From: Myxocyprinus asiaticus
Taxonomy: Eukaryota > Chordata > Actinopteri > Cypriniformes > Catostomidae
Direction of reading: 5' to 3'
Assembly (NCBI RefSeq): GCF_019703515.2
Contig: NC_059348.1
Coordinates: 26,256,656 to 26,320,655 of the forward strand
DNA: 64,000 bases
Position numbers and translations under genes: made by a program. Each line of letters begins with the position of its first letter. Position 1 is the first letter of the stretch. Below, one piece after another: positions 51,962 to 63,900 of this stretch. Below the pieces are notes generated by a model. The model was not told the DNA's origin, searched no databases, and saw only the letters and a program-made list of their open reading frames with translations.

Positions 51962-53125
51962 AAATAATTGGTACTTTTATTCACCAAAGTGGCATTCAAC
52001 TGACCACAATGTATAGTCAGGACATTAATAATGTGAATTACTATTACAATTTGAAAAATTGTAAAACTACTTCAAAGAGTTCTCATCAAAAAATCCAACA
52101 CGTGCAGCGATGACAGCTTTACAGATCCTTGGCATTCTAGCTGTCAGTTTGTCCAGATACTCATGTGACATTTCACCCCACGCTTCCTGTAGCACTTGCC
52201 ATAGATGTGGCTGTCGGGCACTTCTCATGCACCTTTCAGTCTAGCTGATCCCACAAAAGCTCAATGGTGTTAAGATCCAGAACACTCTTTTCCAATTATC
52301 TGTTGTCCAATGTCTGTGTTTGTTTGCCACTCTAACCGTTTCTTTTTGTTTTTCTGTTTCAAAAGTGCCGTTTTCTTTGCAATTCTTCTCATAAGGCCTG
52401 AACCCCTGAGTCTTCTCTTTACTATTGTACATGAAACTGGAGTTGAGCGGGTAGAATTCAATGAAGCTGTCAGCTGAGGACATGTGAGGCATCTATTTCT
52501 CAAACTAGAGACTCTGATGTACTTATCCTCTTGTTTAGTTGTACATCTGACCTTCCGCATCTCTTTCTGTCCTTGTTGGAGCCAGTTGACCTTTGTCTTT
52601 GAAGACTGTAGTGAACACCTTTGTATGAAATCTTCAGTTTTTTGGAAATTTCAAGCATTGTATAGCCTTCATTCCTCAAAACAATGATTGAGTGATGAGT
52701 TTCTAGAGAAAGCTGTTTCTTTTTTGCCATTTTTGACCTAATATTGACCTTAAGACATGCCAGTCTATTGCATACTGTGGCAACTCAAAAACAAACACAA
52801 AGACAATGTTAAGCTTCATTTAACGAACCAAATAGCTTTCAGCTGTGTTTGATATAATGACAAGTGATTTTCTAGAACCAAATTAGCAATTTAGCATGAT
52901 TACTCAAGGATAAGGTGTTTGAGTGATGGCCGCTGGAAATGGGGCCTGTCTAGATTTGATCAAAAATGATTTTTTTCAAATAGTGATGGTGCTGTTTTTT
53001 TACATCAGTAATGTCCTGATTCATCACTTTGTGATCAGTTGAATGCCACTTTGGTGAATTAAAGTACAAATTTCCTTCCGAAACAGCAAAATCTGTACAT
53101 TATTCCAAACTTTTGGCCGCCAGTA
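51962..53125 (-). mobile_element. Decayed Tc1/mariner element, family of 29470-30397
   Basis: The plus-strand right end (GTACATTATTCCAAACTTTTGGCCGCCAG, given in part) is the family TIR ending at 53125. The other TIR is missing, and the similarity starts at about 51962 with AATTGGTACTTTTATTCACC next to copy 2 of the other Tc1 family. Transposase pieces on the minus strand: MAKKKQLSLETHHSIIVLRN with the HTH (52730-52500) and then, one frame over, KYIRVSSLRNR to QIIGKECSGS (52560-52270). An internal deletion then joins the first DDE region directly to ...LTPLSFCGIS, the decayed equivalent of DLNPIELLW, removing the catalytic Asp residues. Confidence 0.85.
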
Positions 53126-53127
53126 TA

Positions 53128-55009
53128 TGATCCTGTGTAGTTTATGATTACAACTGAGCATTTATGAGGTTGTATTTCACTGTCCCAGAAACACAAACTT
53201 GACCAGATTGTTTTATATGATGGTTTAATATATAAAATAAATGTGTAAAAATCTGTTTTCCTTAAATTTTATCTTTGAATCCACATGAAAAGTTACAGCA
53301 GCTGTAAAGCTTTATGAATAACTTAATGCCATAGGTGAACCCTTTCACACTGATTTTTATTATTGGTTTGCCCATGTGATACTACAGTTTACTTTTCAGA
53401 CAAACATGTTGTGGCTGTTTGTGAGCTGGAACTGAAAAACACTGCAGAAAGAGACACCCTTTCACTGGATACAGTATTGAACAATTTGACTGCAGCAGAT
53501 CAAGAGCGTTTTATCTTTAGTTTCAAGGTCAAAAGCATGCCTGACCATTGCAGTGTTAATTATTAAAGTTGATGAACATGGCCTTCATCTGGCCATTATC
53601 AAAGAGTTAACTCATATTAAAAAATATGAGTCAGTCATATTGTCAGATATTGAGATTGCTCTTGATAAGATCAGCAACAGAATAGGACTAAAAGCTGATT
53701 TTTTTTAATGGGTTCAATTTCCAAAAATATCCAAATAGTATGTATAATTTATTGTAATATTATCACACTGATGCATTTTAATTTGAATACATTTGATATG
53801 AAAAGATAAATGCCACACAGCATTTGTCCTTTTTTCTCTTTTTCTTCCTCTTTCTTTTTTTCATTAATTTTCTTTCTTTCTTTCTTTTAAAATAACGAAT
53901 ATTAAACTAAATATTTCTTTACCCCCCAATTTGTCATTCACATTTATTATAATTTTTCTATTTTTAATGCAATCTTTTTATTTATTTAATAATTATATAT
54001 ATATATATATATATATTTATTTATTTTTTTGTTTTTTATTTATTTGTTTTTATTTATTTATTTTTTTCATGAAAACTAAACTTTCATTTGAGTTACATGA
54101 AGAAGTTTTCAAAAGTGTGTCTAAACTGCTTGAACTCATTGATTGATAATGTAAACAAAGTTTTCAGGTCTCGGACACTGTCAGGTCACAGTCAAATGAA
54201 GGTTACAACAGTATAATCCTCTTAACTTATAAAAAAATAATATTTGTATAAAAAACAAATAAATACTCTACCAATTCATACAGATTTCTGACCTCATCTC
54301 ATCACCAAGAGAGGGATGCACTTACAGTTGGAAACCTCTGTTCAAAATATGACTAATCATTCTCAATACTTGTTGATCTGACACAACAAAGTGGTATTTG
54401 GGACAAAAAAGATTTTTATTATTATTCAGGTATGTTTTGACCTTATGTAGTGCAATGGAATGTTTTCTGTTTAATATTCAAATGACAGATTAGCTTTTTA
54501 GTATTGCATGCAAGTGTATATGAAAATGGAAAATACATCTGAAATGCCTTAAATTTAACACTGATGTAGCAACCTCTGACTTTTCATCATCAATCAGGTT
54601 CTGTTGCAATCCAAAACACCAAGAACAGTTAAGGTCTGAACATTCATTGTTTAAGACTAGTTTTGTTTTGAGCCAATGTTGCAAAAGTTTAGAAGAACAG
54701 AACAACTAGTACAGATTAAGGTTTTAGATGTAATACATCAACAAGTACAAACACATAATTATTAAAGTTTAGTGCAACTTTAACAGACATGTATACAGGG
54801 AAAGGTTATGCTTTTTCTATATTAAACAAATGTCTCAATAAACATGCTTAAATATTTCAGTATGTTTAAACATACTAAAAATCACACAAATCAAAGACCT
54901 TGAAGCTCTTTCCCAACTCTGCAGTACTATCAAAGTACAGTCTGGACACAAACTGTAAAAAATTCCCTCAGGTGGAGGTGTCCATGGACTCCGTTCAAGG
55001 ACATACACA
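53128..55009. other. Non-genic stretch upstream of CYP7A1
   Basis: A (TA)n tract lies near 53996-54015 amid T-rich sequence. GACCTTGA at 54896-54903 (minus: TCAAGGTC) resembles an LRH-1/FTF half-site. TCAAGGACA is at 54995-55003. No exon recognised. Confidence 0.4.
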
Positions 55010-55262
55010 CACACACACACACACATACATGTTGGTGCAGATATCCTTATGAGGACTCTCCATAGACATAATGATTTTTATATTGTATGAACTATACATT
55101 CTATCCCCTAACCCTAACCCTAAGTTTTTTTAAAGCGATTTTAATTATGGGGACACTAGAAATGTCCTCATAAACCACATTTATAGCATAATACCCTTGT
55201 AATTACCAGTTTGTAACCTAAAAAAAAGTCCTCGTAAACCACCCAAACCCGCCCACATACAC
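55010..55262 (+). repeat. Interspersed repeat with (AC)n start, ending 110 bp upstream of the CYP7A1 TATA box
   Basis: The (AC)n tract is followed by GGTGCAGATATCCTTATGAGGAC, CCCCTAACCCTAACCCTAAG and GGGGACACTAGAAATGTCCTC, and the complementary GTCCTCGTAAACC near 55230. This text is typical of a widespread fish repeat with GGGGAC/GTCCCC motifs. Confidence 0.6.
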
Positions 55263-55374
55263 ACCTATGCACATTTTTTTCCTAGAGGCATCTGGCATGT
55301 TGTCAGAAAAAAAGGGTGGGGGTCAGTCATAAGTTTGTTGAGCTACGTCAGTGGCTGTGGCTTTTGGCAGACCA

Positions 55375-55382
55375 TATAAAAA
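55375..55382 (+). promoter_or_regulatory. cyp7a1: TATA box of CYP7A1
   Basis: TATAAAAA preceded by CC lies 95 bp before the ATG. Initiation would be near 55405-55410, giving a short leader of about 70 bp. CYP7A1 in mammals is also TATA-driven. Confidence 0.65.
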
Positions 55383-55476
55383 TGGAAAGAGTTCTAAGAC
55401 TTATGAGACCATATGAGTGCATCTTCCAGAATTACAACCTCACTCTCGGTCCCCCAGTTTCTTCACTCCAGCAGTC

Positions 55477-58400
55477 ATGATCTTAAGTATTGCCCTCATT
55501 TGGGCCATAGTGGTAGGGCTCTGTTGTTGTCTTTGGCTTATCACAGGAATACGCAGAAGGTAAATAACCACTTATTTGTCACTAAAAGCTTCACATAGCT
55601 GCTTTTCGTTTTGAACTTTGACTAAGGTGAGACAACTGATGTTACCTCAAATCCCTATCTCTAAATCTGCTAAATGATTTAAGGTTGTCAAAAACCTGGT
55701 GTGGTTAATGTTGGTTATGTTTTAAGATCTTAAATTCCAACTTGATTTATTGATTTATTTATTTGATTGGTATTGAACTAAATCAAGATTCAGTTGTCTT
55801 AAGGTGTATGAACGAATCTGTTTAGTTTCATACCCACTAGGAATGCCACGATTATACGGTTTCACTGTTAACCACGATTAAAAATGTTACGGTTAATTTA
55901 CTCAAGAATTTATAATATATGTACTGTATAAATACAGCTGTACTGTATATATAAAGTTTGTAATATATAAATATATAATATAAAACAGTTTTTCGTTGTA
56001 AGCCTATCTCTTTTGCTTGGTTGGTTAGAGCAGCTGTTATTATGGTTACGGATGGTGGCAGCAGGGCCTTTCTAGGCATAGGCAAACTAGGCGGTCACCT
56101 AGGGCGCCACCTGCTGGGGGGGGGTGCCAAAGAGGAGGCTGCCGCAATGCACCCCAAACACCCATCCCCCAATGGGGGCAGCAACAGGGATCTCGCCTAG
56201 GGTGCCAGAATGGTCTGAAACGACCCTGGGTGGCCGTGTGGTTCTTGGCCAGGTGTAGCGGACTGAACGTGAACTTTCAATTCACGTGACACTGGGGCTT
56301 ACACACAAACTCCAAAACATGACAGAGGAATTCAATCTACCAGACTTGTATCCACAGAAAAAGCAACTTAAATTTGAATGAAGCATTTGAATGAAGACAG
56401 AAGTCATAAGGTACAACGGGGCTAAATGCTCCGTGGGGTAAAAGGCTCCTTTGAGTTTATTTTCTCCTAAAACACTAAATAGTATCAAAAACTACCACAG
56501 GAATATTCTAAACACCTGTTTGTCACTATGCACTGCAAGATTTTCCTGTTCATTGAGATCATTGCATGTAATATCTAAAGGTTGATTTTGAGGCAATTTG
56601 ATCTAATATTTAATATCTTTTTTAAATGTTGTACATTTATGTAGCGAAAAAATATCCTGGAAATGATCACATTTATTTTGAGACAAAATATTTATTTGTC
56701 ATTTTCAATTTTGTTCAAGGTGATTATATCCCCCCAAAAATCACTAACTGTCCAATAAGTAAAAGGATAGTATTTGGGGTAAAAAGCCCCCCTGTTGCAG
56801 GGGCTAAAGGCCTCTGTTAAACACATTGTTTTTCTTAAGTGGGAGGAATAGATTTGTTATGAAGAATGTTCAAATTGGGATCACATTAACTGATCCAATC
56901 ACAATGGAGATTCATTTGTTTATAGAATACTTGAGATGTAATAAAATGTCAAATGTGACTAAATTGAACAAGAAATGATGCACCCTTTTCTGAAATGTTT
57001 AATTTAAATAAGCAGTATCTTAATTTGTTACTCAAAAAAAAAGCATATTACTGCTTTAAGAGTATTTGCATAAGTTGACAAATTCTGCCCTATAACTATC
57101 GCCCTGGTATCTACACTATATCAATTTAACACCACTGGGGGCCTTTTACCCCAAGTGAGGGAGCCTTTTACCGCAGGTGTGGGGTAAAAGGCCCACTCGC
57201 CACCTTTTTTATTTTTTTATTCTAAACAACCTTCTGTTGTTATTTCTTTTCACACAAATGATGTTGCTTCATCAATATTCTGTACAAATAAATGTATTTC
57301 TTGAATCTTGATACACTTTTGTGACCAGAAGAAAGCTAATTTTCCTTAATGCATGCCTTTAGCCCCATTGTACCCTATAAAGTTAAGCATCCTACAAATG
57401 GGACAGGATGTTCTACTTAGTCATCCAAGAACCAACTAGTGAGTTTAATATTTTTTTAACTGTGGTGCTTTTAAAAGAATTAATTGAAAGATGCAACTTT
57501 TTGTAATGTTTAAGTGTGCTGACAGACAGGGGCGGATTTAGGCATGGGCGACATGGGCTGCTGCCCGGAACAGCATCTTGTGCCTGGGATGCAGATAAGT
57601 GGTGTTGCGTCTCTTATTATAACTTCTATTTATTTATTGTGCATTTAGCAGTTTTCCTTTTGTATGGATGTGCTTGGAGTCCATACTGTATATCCCTAAG
57701 AAACGTCCACTTACACATTAAATTGTGATTTGCCTTTTTTGCCTTAGTGCTGTTGCATAAAAAGAACATTTGCAAATAATCGTAAAACCGGTTTACCGCA
57801 ATTTTTTCACAGATGGTAATCTAACCATCAAAATCTTACACTGCGGCATCCCTAATACCCACATATAGTATGTCTAAGGTGAATTGATCTACATGATACA
57901 ACTTGCCAACTTGCGTGATCTTAAACCATGCATTTTGAGCTATTCTATAATTGTATAATACTGTGGGTGTTTCAGACAGCCTGGGGAGCCTCCAGTGGAA
58001 AATGGCTTGATCCCGTACCTTGGTTGTGCTCTTCAGTTTGGGGCCAACCCTTTGGAATTTCTTCGCAGCAGACAGAAGAAATATGGTCACATTTTTACAT
58101 GCAAAATTGCTGGGCAGTATGTCCATTTCCTCTGTGATCCATTCTCCTACCATGCTGTCATCCGCCAAGGAAGGCATCTGGACTGGAAGAAATTTCACTT
58201 TGATGCCTCTGCAAAGGTATAGGAAATACATGCTTGTTTATTGCAGCAATTAAGAAGCCTACTATTTTAGCTACTTAAATTGGCAAGAAAAAGTGCATGT
58301 GAAGATTGTGCCTGTGTTTTTGCAGGCATTTGGTCATGAAAGCATGGATCCTAGCCACGGTTACACCACAGAGAATCTGCATCAGACCTTCCTCAAGACC

Positions 58401-60560
58401 CTGCAAGGAGAGGCCTTGCCCTCTCTCATTGAGACCATGATGGAAAACCTGCAAAGCACCATGTTGCAACCAGGCATGCTGAAGGCAAAACCCTCTGAGT
58501 GGCAGACTGATGGTATCTTTGCCTTCTGCTACAAGATCATGTTTGAAGCAGGCTACCTGACCCTCTTCGGAAAGGAACTGGATGGGGACCAGACTGTTGC
58601 ACGTCAGCAGGCTCAAAAAGCTCTGGTGCTCAATGCTCTGGAGAACTTTAAAGAGTTTGACAAGATCTTCCCTGCTCTGATCGCTGGACTCCCCATTCAT
58701 GTTTTCAAAAGTGCCTACAGTGCCCGTGAGAACCTAGCCAAGACTATGCTCCACGAGAACCTCAGCAAGCGTGCCAATGTTTCTGACCTTATCTCCTTAC
58801 GCATGCTCTTGAATGACACACTATCTACCTTCAACGAGCTGAGTAAAGCCAGGACCCATGTGGCCATTCTGTGGGCTTCCCAGGCCAACACTTTGCCTGC
58901 CACCTTTTGGACCCTTTTCTATATGATCAGGTACTACTCATAGACAGCAAGTGCAAAGCATTCTGCACAGTAGTCACTCCCTAAGGTTATCATCCTGCAA
59001 ATGGGAAACCACTGATAAATGAGTTGATTGTAGTGGTGGAGATAAGAATGACTCGATCCGATAACTCTTTCTTAACTGGTGCTCTTGGCAAAGACTTTTA
59101 CTGTACCTGTAGACAACAGTTTCCTTAGAAAGTGATAACTGTAAACCATGGAACGGACCCACAATGTTGTAGAATGTTGTAGAATGATTTTCATTGACTT
59201 TAAAAATATAATGCAACATAGAAAAGTTGCACTAATCTACTTGTTAGTTGCTGATGAAACCTCTGCTTGTTTCCAGGTGCCCTGCGGCCATGAAGGCTGC
59301 AAGCGAGGAGGTGAGGAGAACTTTCGAAAGTTCTCATCAGAAAGTTGATCCCACAAATTCTCGACTTGTACTGACAAGGGAACAATTGGACAATATGCCC
59401 ATTCTAGGTGGGTGGCACTTTGAACATTTTTAAAGATTTATGTTTTTGACATCATTAACGCACCAAAAAAGTGTCATGAGGACTAAAGCTTCCCCTTGAT
59501 TTTTTTAAACAACAGACAGTATCATTAAAGAGGCTATGAGACTGTCCAGTGCATCCCTAAACGTGAGAGTGGCCAAGACTGATTTCCTTCTTCAACTGGA
59601 CAACAAAGAGTCTTACCACATCCGCAAAGATGATGTAATAGCTTTGTACCCCCCAATGCTTCATTTTGATCCTGAGATCTATGACGATCCTCTGGTGAGT
59701 ATATATTCCATAAGCTGGTGTTTAATAAGAAATTGACAGGCTTTTTCTTGAGCTTCTTTTTAAATATGTCCAAAGAAGCCTATATAGAGTAGGTATGTAC
59801 TGTATATCAACTTTCCCAAAGTATTTAATGTCAACTACCCATGAAGTTTGAAAGTTGGCATGTCCTTTGAAGTGACTCTGCTATACTCTACCTATCAAAA
59901 ACTATTTTAAACAGGATTTTACTCATTTTTGCTTTATAATTATAATGCATTATCTTTTTATCTTATATTAATTGAAAAAGACCACTGAATATTTGTCCTT
60001 TTTAAAATTAATTTGACCAGGACCATTTAAAGTGAACTATTGGATGATAAAAGGTGATTAAAAGGGTCAAAAGCTTGAAAGAAATGGTGATTAGTTACAG
60101 CACTTATACTTTCATATAAATCTTGATGTTGGTTACAAAAAAAAGTCCATGAATATGAAATGTGTCAATTACCAATATGGGATTTATACAGTATTGTATA
60201 TTATATATAAATAATTCTCCTCATAAATGTTTATGCTTTTGTTAATTTTGCCGCAAACAGACATACAAGTTTGACAGATACCTTGACGAGAATGGACAGG
60301 AGAAGACCAGCTTTTACAGAAACGGACGCAAACTTCGTTACTATTACATGCCCTTCGGCTCTGGGGTGACCAAGTGTCCAGGCCGCTTCTTTGCTGTGCA
60401 TGAGATGAAGCAGTTTCTGTCTCTAATTCTCTCGTATTTTGAGATGGAAATTTCAGACTCTGATGTGAAAGAACCGCCACTGGACCAGTCTCGAGCCGGC
60501 CTGGGTATTCTACAACCTACCTATGATGTCGACTTTCGATACAGACTCAAAACACAATAA
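55477..60560 (+). CDS. cyp7a1: CYP7A1, cholesterol 7-alpha-monooxygenase (six exons)
   Basis: An ER-bound cytochrome P450 that 7-alpha-hydroxylates cholesterol, the first and rate-limiting step of the classical bile-acid pathway in liver. Exons: 55477-55559, 57976-58216, 58326-58930, 59277-59407, 59516-59694, 60261-60560 (1539 bp, 512 aa; human is about 504). All introns are GT...AG and phases join cleanly. Residues 2-25 ([20 protein letters not shown]...) form the membrane anchor. Exon 2 has [20 protein letters not shown], almost as in mammals. The I-helix [14 protein letters not shown] (290-303) lacks the usual acid-alcohol pair, a CYP7/8 trait. ExxR is E359-R362, YKFDRYLD is 415-422, and the heme loop [11 protein letters not shown] has the ligand Cys452. 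Exon 6 ends with [11 protein letters not shown]. No disabling change is seen. CYP7B1 and CYP8B1 fit less well. Confidence 0.97.
56062..56228. mobile_element. Small hAT-type MITE nested in the intron 1 element
   Basis: Ends CAGGGCCTTTCTAGG and GAAACGACCCTG are flanked by GGTGGCAG (56054-56061) and GGTGGCCG (56229-56236), an 8-bp TSD with 7 matches. The inside holds GGTCACCTAGGGCGCCA and CGCCTAGGGTGCC. Length 167 bp. Confidence 0.8.
56410..57374. mobile_element. Nested element with inverted GGTACAA(C/T)GGGGCTAAA ends
   Basis: GGTACAACGGGGCTAAATGC at 56410 and its inverted partner GCCTTTAGCCCCATTGTACC ending 57374 are near-perfect TIRs. The core motif GGGGTAAAAGGC recurs inside in both orientations (about 56436, 56775, 57141, 57181), with variants GGGGCTAAAGGC (56803) and GCCTTTTACCGC (57163). 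The TSD could not be fixed. No transposase. Confidence 0.75.
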
Positions 60561-60710
60561 GGACCAAACACTTATTTATTGACTCAGCTGTGAACTGTAA
60601 ATAATGTATATTTTGTGTCATATCCAGCCAGATGAATGTAAATAGGATTCAGTTGTGTTTTCCAAACTTCCTAAAATCTCTCACAAATCAGCTTGAATAG
60701 AAGGAAGAGT

Positions 60711-60960
60711 GGGCCTGGGTAGCTCAGGGAGTAAAGAATAGCGTGAAGCCTCCACACGCGCTACATCTCCGTGGTAACGCGCTCAACAAGCCACGTGATA
60801 AGATGTGCGGACTGACGGTCTCAGACGTGGAGGCAACTGAGATTCATCCTCCGCCACCCAGATTGAGGCAAGTCACTACGCCATCACAAGGACTTAGAGC
60901 ACTTTGGGAATTGGGCATTCCAAATTGGGGAGAAAAGGGGAGAGAGAGAGAGAGAAAAAA
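60711..60960 (+). mobile_element. SINE with internal deletion, just downstream of CYP7A1
   Basis: GGGCCTGGGTAGCTCAGGGAG (A box) is joined directly to GCGTGAAGCCTCCACACGCG, so the B box and about 190 bp of the body seen at 27121-27568 are missing. The tail is (AG)n then A-rich. AAGGAAG before and GGAAG after may be the TSD. It lies 150 bp after the stop codon, so it is either in the 3' UTR or just beyond it; no AATAAA lies between the stop and the SINE. Confidence 0.85.
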
Positions 60961-63900
60961 GGAAGTTTGAAAGAAATTTCAGGACTCTCCTTTTACAATT
61001 TTCAGTTACATTTACTGCACTTGAGCTGTGTCCATAGCATTCAACTCAATTTCTGATCTGTATAACAACTGGCCAGTAAACAAATATGCTATTGCACATT
61101 AATTAGAAAATGTAATCGGTACCAGCCTGTTTCATTGGCTGTTTTCCATTTTTTTTTTTTTTGTTATGTGCTTTATAATGCTTGTGTACATATTGAATTT
61201 TTAACCTAAACATCAGAGTGTTTCTTATTCTTTAAATGCACTCACTTACGGGAACAACCAAGGTTTTATACAAAAAAAAAAAAAAAAAAAAAAAAAGATT
61301 TTGCTTCCTAGTATTAGTATTGGTGATTGATTATATTATTGGTGATCAACCAGTATAGTAATAATTCAGTCACTAAGTAGCTTAAAATGAACAATTTTAC
61401 ATTATGGTAGATGTTTTCTATATATTATATTGTCTCTCCGTAAATATATAAGTATATAACAACAGTACTGAATTATATAAAAATGTAATCCAACCGATCA
61501 CCAATCACTTTAATTTAAAAAAAAATATATATTTTTTTAAATGTTCAGACAAGATTATTTTATCCAAATAGACTTACAAATGAGAATGTGACCAGCAAAA
61601 GCAATTACTGTTCTACATTCAGTTCTTCCTGCGTTCTTCCACCATCACAATCACAACGTTTCAGTGAGCTGATGTCTGTCAAGGGTGGTGGGCTAGTGTG
61701 CAGGTCCTCTGACCCCAGGCCACACCTGTTAACCTTTTCCCTAATCTCTGTTAGCATTATCTAAGGATGCAAACTGTCAAAAGTAATCTTGACACTGACT
61801 TAAATCTAGTATTATAAACATATTTAGGTTGTGTCAGACAGATTGTATCAAGGACACACACTTAGCAACCACCCTCTTCTGTTGATAAGCATGGCCACAG
61901 AGTACATAAATATTAAAGTGACTCTTAGTAACCCTGAACTGACAATCCGACTATCCAACGTGAAAAAGTGTACTCGTTTGCACTTTGGTGCCCAGCTGTA
62001 CACTTTGAACTTTGATCCCGTTACATAACAAACCTGCCAACATGCACAATAAAGGATCACTTTACTAAAGAATGGGAAGTTTGGATTAAATTTATAACAG
62101 TTCAAAAAGTATTAGGACACATAAGGCACTCAAAAATATTGGAATGCCATTGTATTAGATAACAAAATATCAAACCAAAGGCATTTATTGTAAAGAAAGA
62201 TAACACAAGAACACTTTTCAAGCTAAACATTTAACTAAAAGAAGTCTGTTTGGTTAAAATGACAAAACAATAGATATACTGTTCAAATTTGAGATTAAAA
62301 AAAATATTTGGATACTTTCTGGTTGTCAAACATTGGTGGAACATGGCATACACATGTGGATTCTCTGGACACCTGTGTGAACTTGAGGAGAACTGACTTC
62401 ATACATCTACTGAAAAATATATTGAGATCAGTGGGTTAAAATTAAATTTAAAAATGGCTCAGAAAGTGGAGTACGTTAAAGTAAAGGTCTAGCATCATTT
62501 GTTTGCAGATGCCACATTTGCAAGTGTGATTTAAGCATTCAAAAGTGTCCAAAAACTTTTTGGAACATCTATATAACTCAGACATATGGTGATCTTAAAT
62601 GATCTTAATGCTGACTTTATTAAATTACTGTAATCATCATACATATCAACGAGTATACATGCCTTACAATAACATTGCTTTATATTTAAGACTATCCCTT
62701 GAATACAGATATTCAATAATTGTTGAATATGTGTTCAATAATACTTGAATATAAATAACACTTCTGATAAAGCAGGATAAAGATTCAGTGACTGTGAAAG
62801 AATTACATAAATTAGTTCAGTGATGAAAAGATGCGGTTATTATTATTATTTTGTTTTGCCTTTTCCAGTGAACTTGATGACAGAGCAAGCAGACAGATGC
62901 TGTATCCCAGTGTAAATAATACATCTGAATTAGCTGTTTGCTTGTGAGCTCGATAACTTTATTTTTAGCAGGACTGGAGTTGAGTTGTTTGTGCAAGTCT
63001 GTCATGAGTCTGCACATTGTAGGTTACTATCAGTTATGCTGTAACTTATAAATTAGGAGGGACGAGTCGAAATTAATTTTTGTGGTAATCAATATTATAG
63101 CAGAAATGCTGTCGATTGAGCTTAACATGATATTAACTGAATATTCCTTTAATTTAATAAAGAAAGTGAAAACTGGAGTAGTCCATTTTGTTATATTATC
63201 TTAACAGCTTTGAAAAGATAATCACAAGGCCACTGTAATTTATGGGTAATGATTTAGATATGGAATTCAGATATGGATATGGATTATTGAGTGACAAAAG
63301 TTTCTGCTGTTTTGACAAGCTGATCCCTTTTACTGAGTGCTTGATGGATCTACTCACCTCATTTTTTTTGGAACAAATGAAGAGACAGATAAATCATTAA
63401 AAATGCAAATTAGACAGAACCAGCCTACAAACAACCATTGCATGTCGCCGGGTAACAATGCCTCTATCGTGTGAACAAGCGGAGTGATACAGACAGTGAA
63501 GTGTCCCAGTGCTTTATATTAGTACTCTGCAACGACCCTTGCCCAATCAAAATAGTGCTGTACAACAGGGGCCATTCTAGGATTCCAATCTCAAGGGGGC
63601 TCAGCTCCCAATGACACTAAAAGGTATGCACATTTAAGTTATTCCCCTCTGATGCATAGATAGCGGTTTTTTAATTTTTTTTAAACGGTTTAAATCAATC
63701 AATATAGCCAGCTAAGCAATTTCACACAAGCAAGAGTGCAGTTGTGCCAGAACATTTGTGAGTGTGCAATTTTGCTTTTATAAGACATTTTAACAAACAG
63801 GTAAATCATATTAAATAACAAAAATTAGCCAGTTAGTTCGTGCATTTCTTCTCTGCCAGTGAAAATAGTTCTAAAAGAAGGTTCGTAAATGAATCCGTGT

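Larger units (their letters stand above)
55838..57854. mobile_element. hAT-type element filling most of CYP7A1 intron 1
   Basis: The left end TAGGAATGCCACGATTATAC and right end (inverted) TAGGGATGCCGCAGTGTAAG are TIRs. ATACCCAC at 55830-55837 is repeated exactly at 57855-57862, an 8-bp TSD as made by hAT transposases. The 2017-bp body has no recognisable transposase and contains at least two further inserted elements (56062-56228 and 56410-57374). The ends also carry AACCACGATTAAAAATGTTACGG-like text seen in related fish repeats. Confidence 0.9.

Noticed and set aside
55100..55125. Interstitial telomere-like repeat (CCCTAA)
   Set aside because: Only about three units, and it forms part of a dispersed fish repeat, so there is no evidence of a chromosome fusion point.
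57836..58231. 131-codon minus-strand frame over CYP7A1 exon 2
   Set aside because: Antisense shadow of a conserved exon; the plus-strand P450 translation with matched splice sites explains the open frame.
62860..62960. Possible exon after the TTGCCTTTTCCAG acceptor
   Set aside because: The frame stops almost at once (ACATCTGAAT context follows a TAA) and there is no similarity to SDCBP or UBXN2B, the expected neighbours.
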